Source of the DNA: an uncultured Leptolinea sp.
Lineage (GTDB): Bacteria > Chloroflexota > Anaerolineae > Anaerolineales > Anaerolineaceae
DNA length: 54,705 nucleotides
Assembly (NCBI GenBank): GCA_903828565.1
Contig: CAIKMQ010000043.1
Span: forward strand, 1-54,705
Direction of reading: 5' to 3'
In this document: one piece after another, positions 48,991 through 54,705 of the stretch
Numbering within the stretch: the first letter of the stretch is position 1
Layout: the number at the start of each line of letters is the position of its first letter
Position numbers and translations under genes: made by a program
The notes under the pieces: generated by a model
What the model was told of the DNA's origin: nothing
What the model saw: the letters and a program-made list of their open reading frames with translations, nothing else
Databases searched by the model: none

Positions 48991-51900
48991 CTATGCTACA
49001 GCTGTCCAGTAATCTGCTAATTTGGACGCCTGATCGAGTACTTTATTGACGGAATCGGTATATTCACCCGTTGTTGGATCGTCTGGTGGGTATTTATATT
49101 TTCGCAAAATACGCTTTACCAGTACCCTCATTTTTGATTGCACACTATGTTTTTGTTGCCAGTCGATCGAGGTATTCCGTCTTACTTTTTCGGTAAGTTC
49201 GCGGGCAATCTGCCTGAGTAGCTGATCTCCGAGTAAATTTTCTGCATTGTGGTTATCTGCGAGCGCGTCATAAAAGGCTAACTCGTCCTGACGTAGATTT
49301 AACTTCTCGCCACGCGCATCAGCAGCACGGATATCCTTAGCCATTTGGATCAATTCCTCTAGAATTTTGGCAGAATCTATCAGCCCATTCTGGTAGCGCT
49401 TGACAGCCTCCGCCAACATCTCGGAGAATTTTCGCCCCTGTACCATATTCATTTGACCGCGAGTTTTAATCTCATGGTTGAGCAAGCGTTTGAGCAATTC
49501 AAGCGCCAGGTTTCTGCGTTCCATGCCCTGGATTTCAGCTAAAAATTCATCAGAAAGGATGGAGATATCCGGTTTACGAATGCCCGCTGCATCGAAAACG
49601 TCGATCACTTCGCTGGAAATAATCGCGTCATTGATAATCTGTCGAATAGCTGTTTCTATTTCTTCATTGGTGCGTGTCTTCGTGGTCTCATCAAACTTGG
49701 CAAAACGGGCTTTGATGGCCTGAAAAAAGGCCAGATCATTGCGGATTTCAAGCGCTTTCGGGTGAGGAACCGCCAACCCAAAAGCTCTTTGAAACCGAAT
49801 GACATTTTCTTTAAAGCGTTCTTTTCCATTGCGGATTATGCTGCCATCATTGACTTCAGATAGATCAGCAATGTAATTTGCAGCATCAAGTATGAAATTG
49901 AGTTTTAATTTTGGCTCAAGTGAGAAATAGCGGTGATAGTCGAATCGTCCGAACATATCCACCACGATTTCGTAAAACTCGAGCATCTTAGCGACAGCTT
50001 CTTCCTGATCAAAGGCGATCTGTCCTTTGCCCTGGCTGGCAGCGTACACCAACAGCGCATTTTTCAAATCCTGGGCAATTCCGATGTAATCTACAATCAG
50101 ACCGCCTTCCTTGTCACCAAAGACGCGGTTCACGCGAGCGATAGCCTGCATGAGGGTGTGCCCGTTCATCGGTTTATCGATATACATGGTGTTCAGACAG
50201 GGTGCATCAAACCCGGTGAGGAACATATCCCGGACGATGATCAGCTTGAGCGAATCATTGGGGTCTTTCAGGCGGTTGCCAATGGCCTTGCGCCGATCCT
50301 TATTGCGGATATGCTCCTGCCAATCCAGCGGATCGCTGGCCGAGCCCGTCATTACGATCTTGATCGCTCCTTTGTCATCCTCGGCGTTATACCACTGCGG
50401 ACGCAGCTTGATAATTTCTTTTTGAAGCGCCACGCAAATGCGCCGGCTCATGCAAACGATCATACCCTTGCCGTCTGCAGCGGAAATGCGCTGCTCAAAG
50501 TGATGGACGATATCCGCAGCCACTTGTTTGAGCCTGTCAGTACTGCCAACCACTGCTTCTTTGCCTGTCCATCTGGCAAAACGCCTTTGCTTATCGGTCA
50601 GTTCGTCGTCTTCGGTGACTTCTTCGACGCGTTCATCCATTTTCTTCTGGTCAGCCGCAGAGAGTTCGATCTTGGCCAACCGGCTTTCGTAGAAGATGCG
50701 CACAGTCGCGCCGTCTTCCACAGCTTGCTGAATGTCGTAGATATCGACATAATTGCCAAACACCGCCTGGGTGTTTTTGTCCTCTTTTTCAATGGGAGTG
50801 CCGGTGAACCCGATAAACGAGGCATTCGGCAAGGCATCGCGCATGTGCCGGGCGAAGCCGTCAATAAAATCGTACTGGCTGCGGTGAGCTTCATCCGCGA
50901 TGACGACCACGTTGCGACGCTCGGTCAGTGTGGGATAGACGCTACCATTTTCTTCGGGAAAGAATTTTTGGATGGTGGTAAAGACGATTCCACCGGAAGC
51001 CACCGAAAGCAATTTTTTCAGGTCTTCGCGGTTGGCAGCCTGCACCGGGGTCTGGCGTAATAATTGCTGACAGTTGCTGAATGTCTCGTAGAGTTGCTGG
51101 TCGAGGTCATTTCGGTCGGTCAGCACCACCAGGGTGGGGTTGTTCATTTGCTCAGCCAGTACCATTTTACCGGCATAGAAAACCATGGAGAGGCTCTTGC
51201 CGCTGCCCTGGGTGTGCCACACCACCCCTGCCCGTTTGTCGCCTTTGGGTTGGGCTTCGACAGTTGGCAGCCCATAAACAGCCGGGTGTTCAGCCGCAAA
51301 GTGTCCATTCTCATTTGCCGAAGCTCGCAAGGTGGAAACGATGGCTTTGTTAACCGCGAAATACTGGTGGTAGGCAGCCACCTTTTTGATAGTTTTTTCT
51401 TTAGTCTTTTCAAAAACGATAAAGTGACGGATGATATCCAGCAAAGTCGTCTTGTTTAACAAACCCCTGATCAAGGGTTCCAATTCGGGTTGGTGTTTTG
51501 AATCAACCACCTGTAAACCATCCACGCTTTTCCACTCCATGAAGCGCGAATAATCACTGGAGATGGTGCCGGCTTTAGCAAACCAGCCGTCGCTGATGAC
51601 CTCAAAAGCATTGCAGGTAAAAAGGGAGGGAATTACCTGTTGGTAGGTTTGTAATTGGTGAAAAGCAGCCTGCACATCCGCTTTTTCATCCGCGGCATTC
51701 TTAAGCTCGATGACCACCACCGGCAGACCATTAATAAACAAGACGATATCCGGACGCTTGTTGGAATTGTTTTCCACCACCGCGAACTGGTTAACGGCCA
51801 GAAATTCGTTCTTATCACTTTCCGGATGTTCAAAATCCACCAGCCAGACCTTATCCGTGCGGCTTTTGCCATCGCCAACATTGAATTTCACGTCCACGCC

Positions 51901-52185
51901 TTCGGTCAGCATGCAGTGGAAGGTCTCGTTGTTGTCGATCACGGTTAATGCCTGGGTGCGCAGAGCTTTTTTGAAGGCCTCTTCGCGTGCTTCTTCCGGG
52001 ATGCGCGGGTTGATGCGGTCAATGGCAGTGCGCAGGCGGGTTTTCAGGATCACTTCGGTGAAAGTGCGTTCGGGGTGTGAGCCTTCTAATAGATCGGGAC
52101 CGTATGCAATGGAATAGCCGTTCTTATCACGCAGCAGCTCGAGGGAGATTTGTTCGATTTCGGATTCAAAAAGTATATTACTCAT
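48991..52185 (-). CDS. hsdR: Type I restriction enzyme R subunit
   Basis: 1064 residues. The PD-(D/E)xK nuclease lies at about 145-162 ([19 protein letters not shown]; Asp146, Glu160, Lys162). The translocase follows: [10 protein letters not shown] (Walker A, about 324-333), [20 protein letters not shown] and the late [13 protein letters not shown]-type motif VI (here [12 protein letters not shown]). The C-terminal helical domain should bind the HsdM/HsdS core. It cleaves unmodified DNA after translocation. It starts 7 bp after the stop of the HEPN gene. Confidence 0.96.
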   Translation of the reverse strand: MSNILFESEIEQISLELLRDKNGYSIAYGPDLLEGSHPERTFTEVILKTRLRTAIDRINPRIPEEAREEAFKKALRTQALTVIDNNETFHCMLTEGVDVKFNVGDGKSRTDKVWLVDFEHPESDKNEFLAVNQFAVVENNSNKRPDIVLFINGLPVVVIELKNAADEKADVQAAFHQLQTYQQVIPSLFTCNAFEVISDGWFAKAGTISSDYSRFMEWKSVDGLQVVDSKHQPELEPLIRGLLNKTTLLDIIRHFIVFEKTKEKTIKKVAAYHQYFAVNKAIVSTLRASANENGHFAAEHPAVYGLPTVEAQPKGDKRAGVVWHTQGSGKSLSMVFYAGKMVLAEQMNNPTLVVLTDRNDLDQQLYETFSNCQQLLRQTPVQAANREDLKKLLSVASGGIVFTTIQKFFPEENGSVYPTLTERRNVVVIADEAHRSQYDFIDGFARHMRDALPNASFIGFTGTPIEKEDKNTQAVFGNYVDIYDIQQAVEDGATVRIFYESRLAKIELSAADQKKMDERVEEVTEDDELTDKQRRFARWTGKEAVVGSTDRLKQVAADIVHHFEQRISAADGKGMIVCMSRRICVALQKEIIKLRPQWYNAEDDKGAIKIVMTGSASDPLDWQEHIRNKDRRKAIGNRLKDPNDSLKLIIVRDMFLTGFDAPCLNTMYIDKPMNGHTLMQAIARVNRVFGDKEGGLIVDYIGIAQDLKNALLVYAASQGKGQIAFDQEEAVAKMLEFYEIVVDMFGRFDYHRYFSLEPKLKLNFILDAANYIADLSEVNDGSIIRNGKERFKENVIRFQRAFGLAVPHPKALEIRNDLAFFQAIKARFAKFDETTKTRTNEEIETAIRQIINDAIISSEVIDVFDAAGIRKPDISILSDEFLAEIQGMERRNLALELLKRLLNHEIKTRGQMNMVQGRKFSEMLAEAVKRYQNGLIDSAKILEELIQMAKDIRAADARGEKLNLRQDELAFYDALADNHNAENLLGDQLLRQIARELTEKVRRNTSIDWQQKHSVQSKMRVLVKRILRKYKYPPDDPTTGEYTDSVNKVLDQASKLADYWTAVA

Positions 52186-52192
52186 AGGTCCC

Positions 52193-53194
52193 TCAAATCA
52201 CCAAATTACGTAATTGATTTTCCATAATTTCAAACGTGTTTTTTTCGAATTCTTGGTCCTGAGATTTACTAACCACTTCAAAATGAAATTTTCCACCTTT
52301 ATCTTGTTTATAGAAACAAATTATGGCGTTTGTTTCATATGCTTCCTGCGTAAAATGAATAAAGGGAGACAAACAAAAAACTTCCCCTTTTACTTGCGCG
52401 TAAATAGATCCTGAATTGAAATAGTCAACTATCTCAATATAATTATCTTTTTGAATGTGGATGAGTTCTTTTTTGCCATTCAAATCATTTCCATTTAATA
52501 TTTCACAGCGAGGATACAGTGGGGTTTCAGCTTCATGATATCGGAATACCACAACATCTTCCAGTTTTATCAATTGCCGCAAAACTAACTCTAATTGCGG
52601 ATAGAGTTCAGCGTATAGTGCTTTCTGTTGTGATGTAGTTTTCGCAGAGGCGTGTTCAAATCCATTCCGTTCTTGATTTAATTTTTTTATCAACCCTAAT
52701 GTTGAGATTGGAATAATGTCAGAGCAACAAAAGGCAATCCCACTTTTTGTTGTGTAATCCAGTATATTTTCAATGATAGTAAGTTTGTCAAAAAGTTTAT
52801 CACTCCAAAGTTTATCCCACTTGATCCCCAGGGATTTTAGTTCTAATTTTCGATGCCGGGCTTCTCCTACAACCAAGCCATACAAAAAAAACACGATTGC
52901 TTCCCAACAGGATTTAAGTAAATCAAGCCTGTGATGGTCATTTTGATAATTATTTGTTGCCTGGTAGAAGTAGTATGCAATTGGATTTGGAAACTTTTCT
53001 TCAATCCTGCTTAAACTTACTTTTGGGTCGGCTGCATACCTTGCCAATGCATCGGCATATTTTTCCCGACTCATTTTATAAAGGACTTCGCTCGATGGAA
53101 ATTCATACTCGTCAATTTCGACCAAGTAGTTTTCTACAAGCCACGTATTAAAGTCTGGGTTATCCGAAAAATCAAGAATTATTTCGTCACTCAT
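52193..53194 (-). CDS. HEPN-motif protein inside the type I R-M operon (unknown function)
   Basis: 333 residues, not recognised as any named family. The middle (about 75-215) is helical and contains [13 protein letters not shown]: Arg176-Asn-x3-His181 is the HEPN RNase signature R-x4-6-H with a polar residue after Arg. The C-terminal third (about 225-333) looks beta-rich ([26 protein letters not shown]). No Walker A or ABC signature is seen, unlike PrrC or RloC. Its ATG overlaps the hsdS stop (ATGA) and hsdR follows after 7 bp, so it is an integral member of the operon. A+T-rich like hsdS. Likely a toxin or effector guarded by the R-M complex, by inference from position. Confidence 0.7.
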   Translation of the reverse strand: MSDEIILDFSDNPDFNTWLVENYLVEIDEYEFPSSEVLYKMSREKYADALARYAADPKVSLSRIEEKFPNPIAYYFYQATNNYQNDHHRLDLLKSCWEAIVFFLYGLVVGEARHRKLELKSLGIKWDKLWSDKLFDKLTIIENILDYTTKSGIAFCCSDIIPISTLGLIKKLNQERNGFEHASAKTTSQQKALYAELYPQLELVLRQLIKLEDVVVFRYHEAETPLYPRCEILNGNDLNGKKELIHIQKDNYIEIVDYFNSGSIYAQVKGEVFCLSPFIHFTQEAYETNAIICFYKQDKGGKFHFEVVSKSQDQEFEKNTFEIMENQLRNLVI

Positions 53195-54423
53195 ATAACG
53201 ATTTCCCCATTCATGAGTTTAGGCAATAGAGAATCACGGATTTTAGCAAGTATTATTGATTCTTCTAATCCATTAATAATGCAGTGGAAATAATTTCCTG
53301 CAATTTTGTCATACAGAGCAAGAAGACTGTCTGTGGGGACCACAATATTAATATCTAAAATATCTTGTGGATTAATCCGTTGATGACTACCGCTTGTCCC
53401 TGAAGATCTTGACTTCATTGTGTCTATCACAGATGGTTGGGAGAAGAAATTAGCAGCAAATGAATAGTAATGTGTTTTTTGAGGTAATAGGACTTGGAAT
53501 TCAGTTGAACATACACTGGTCTCTTGATTCACTTCTTTCAAGGTCCAAATTCTGGGTATCCTTGGATTTAATTTCGACACCAAGATTGAGTTGCTCTTTA
53601 CCTTATATTTATTGCTTAATATTGTAGAGCCCAGTTCTTGTGATGGAACATGCCCACTGTCGAATGCAGGAATGCTGTAGTGGCTAAATAATTTATCAGG
53701 AGTTACTCCCGGTGACATTGTTTCATTTGCGAGAACCAATATGTCTGCAACAGTGCCTACCCGCCACCCCTTTGGAATCATGCCCAGCTCACTCTCGATC
53801 ATCTCGCCGGTTGCGCCGGGGAAGTTGAAATTGACGAACCATTCCTTGAATATGGCCTGGGCAATGGCTTCGAGCGTGGCATTGGTCTGGCGGTTGAGCT
53901 CGATCTTTTCATCCAGCGCGGATAGAATGTCGGCGATGCGGCGTTGGGTTTCCATGCTTTCTGGGATACTAATTTCAAAAGACCTCAAATCCCCTAAAAG
54001 AAGGTTTTGTTGAGTTGTACCACTAGCCGTGTTTACAATATCAGATTTTCTGGCAGTCAAACAATAATATAAAAAAATAGGAAGTACTTTTTCCCTTATT
54101 GGCTTAAGTAATGCTACACTTTTTTGAAAGGTTGTTCTAGCCGTCAATTTATGATCTGTGGCTAAGGCCATTCTGCCAATCGTGCCGCTATTGGTAAGAA
54201 GAGTATCAAAAGGTTCTAGCCGAGTTCGTTTATTTGTAGCTTGGAAATCTTCTTTGGTGATTTGTCTTGCATTTTCATAGGATAATTTCCCATTAGAAAC
54301 ATCTTTTGCGCTTAAAAAATAATAACCTGAATTATCCTGATTTCTACAATCACCGTGTTTTCCATCAGTAATGAGTGAACATAGGTTTTGTAGGCGTTCG
54401 GTTTTCCATCCTTTAGCACTCAT
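53191..54423 (-). CDS. hsdS: Type I restriction enzyme specificity subunit
   Basis: 410 residues from the ATG at 54423 (MSAKGWKTERL), with AAGGGG upstream; a TTG at 54429 is an alternative. Two target-recognition domains (about 5-165 and 215-385) are each followed by a conserved helix: ESMETQRRIADILSALDEKI in the middle and IRDSLLPKLMNGEI at the end. The DNA for the central helix (about 53760-53955) is clearly richer in G+C than both recognition domains. HsdS directs HsdM and HsdR to a bipartite site; the site cannot be predicted. Confidence 0.93.
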   Translation of the reverse strand: MSAKGWKTERLQNLCSLITDGKHGDCRNQDNSGYYFLSAKDVSNGKLSYENARQITKEDFQATNKRTRLEPFDTLLTNSGTIGRMALATDHKLTARTTFQKSVALLKPIREKVLPIFLYYCLTARKSDIVNTASGTTQQNLLLGDLRSFEISIPESMETQRRIADILSALDEKIELNRQTNATLEAIAQAIFKEWFVNFNFPGATGEMIESELGMIPKGWRVGTVADILVLANETMSPGVTPDKLFSHYSIPAFDSGHVPSQELGSTILSNKYKVKSNSILVSKLNPRIPRIWTLKEVNQETSVCSTEFQVLLPQKTHYYSFAANFFSQPSVIDTMKSRSSGTSGSHQRINPQDILDINIVVPTDSLLALYDKIAGNYFHCIINGLEESIILAKIRDSLLPKLMNGEIVI

Positions 54424-54550
54424 ATCCAATCCCCTTCAAGTTTTCGTGACTCCCCTGTTGTAGTTCATTCCCGCGGGAGAATTGTTCAGCAAGCTGAGTA
54501 GTTAGTGACTTTATTATCATGCCAACGCTTTTCCCATTTTGTTGAAACCC

Positions 54551-54670
54551 TCATGTATTAATTTATGCCAATTCATTACATTATCTCTTTGTCATGTATT
54601 AATTTTGCTGTTTTTAATACGTGATAAGCGCATCATGTACTAAATTTGCTGTTTTTAATACATGATAAGC
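54551..54670. repeat. Three 41-bp tandem repeats upstream of hsdS
   Basis: TCATGTATTAATTT or close variants start at 54551, 54592 and 54633, exactly 41 bp apart. The last two copies agree over 38 bp with four differences; the first is conserved only over its first 14 bp. The last two copies have inverted ends (TCATGTA/TACATGA-type). Not a CRISPR, because there are no unique spacers of constant size between repeats. Confidence 0.8.
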
Positions 54671-54705
54671 CCATGCTTCTGACGTTTTCGCCTTCAATAC
54701 CTTCA
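54614..54705 (-). other. Possible 3' end of an upstream gene running off the window
   Basis: Two minus-strand frames are open from the right edge: one ends at 54614 (… AWAYHVLKTANLVHDALITY) and one at 54633. The first overlaps the 41-bp repeats, and a related reading (LKTAKLIHD) appears in the next repeat but shifted by one base. It may be the end of an accessory gene or of hsdM, but neither frame shows a family motif. The 54430-54550 spacer holds no supported gene. Confidence 0.25.

Noticed and set aside
49933-51060. 375-codon plus-strand frame inside hsdR
   Set aside because: Antisense to the helicase motifs of HsdR; no supporting signals.
54430-54540. 35-codon minus-strand ORF (ATG near 54522) overlapping the hsdS start
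   Set aside because: Plausible length for a small gene but no ribosome binding site, no recognisable motif, and it ends inside hsdS in another frame.
54551-54670. CRISPR array at the right edge
   Set aside because: Copies abut with a constant 41-bp period and no variable spacers; no cas gene is present.

Overview
The window looks like a chromosomal segment of a mesophilic member of the Chloroflexota, most likely an Anaerolineae-type bacterium. This is inferred from the gene repertoire and has not been tested by phylogeny. Supporting signs are secreted proteins with Thr/Pro-rich linkers, a sortase beside an IPVTG-anchored protein, substrate-binding lipoproteins feeding ABC importers, a bactofilin, a DUF92 protein, a RIO-type kinase and a short LRR protein of the BspA type. 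No rRNA, plasmid origin, insertion sequence or CRISPR array was found. One tRNA gene (Asn) is present.

Layout. 1-760: 5' part of a leucine-rich-repeat protein, a repeat-rich spacer, and tRNA-Asn with a consensus promoter and a long hairpin terminator. 819-3556: a tight plus-strand cluster (MBL-fold hydrolase, small unknown protein, MutY, protein-isoaspartate methyltransferase) facing RNase J. 5313-7405: sortase and its probable substrate. 7536-10551: vitamin B12 uptake operon (btuF-btuC-btuD) behind a cobalamin riboswitch with terminator and promoter. 10598-18177: mixed metabolic and membrane genes (DUF1905 protein, secreted protein, MntP, GH13 enzyme, two SRPBCC proteins, CruF-like protein, CPBP protease, EamA transporter). 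18229-23688: a complete branched-chain amino acid ABC operon (livKHMGF) with a terminator after livK. 23733-32432: small operons, including a RIO-kinase/YgbA-like pair preceded by an 18-codon leader ORF and a terminator, CPBP protease plus bactofilin, an apparent selenocysteine-containing peroxiredoxin-glutaredoxin fusion, 3-methyladenine glycosylase, a sugar epimerase, MoaA, DUF92 and a PH-domain protein.

32546-48912 is a carbohydrate-utilisation island. A minus-strand run of eleven genes encodes a sugar-binding lipoprotein, ATPase, two permeases, a Gfo/Idh/MocA dehydrogenase, a DeoC aldolase, a second Gfo/Idh/MocA protein, a TIM-barrel isomerase/epimerase, two ROK sugar kinases and a SIS isomerase. 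Upstream lie a ROK-family repressor with two matching operator boxes, a third Gfo/Idh/MocA protein, and, divergently, a URO-D-superfamily protein with a GntR/HutC regulator. The divergent promoter region carries a perfect pair of inverted 12-bp boxes. The parts fit import of a modified sugar, oxidation and re-reduction through keto intermediates, phosphorylation and aldol cleavage. The substrate cannot be named from sequence.

48991-54705 is a type I restriction-modification locus on the minus strand (hsdS, an unknown HEPN-motif protein, hsdR), visibly richer in A+T than the rest in hsdS and the HEPN gene. No hsdM lies in the window; it may lie beyond the right edge. The HEPN gene occupies the slot between hsdS and hsdR that the anticodon nuclease gene prrC occupies in the known prr locus, but it shows no ABC-ATPase motifs.

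The observations I rate highest are the in-frame TGA at the peroxidatic cysteine position of the peroxiredoxin, the HEPN protein inside the restriction locus, the leader ORF plus terminator before the RIO kinase, and the two regulator/operator systems of the sugar island.
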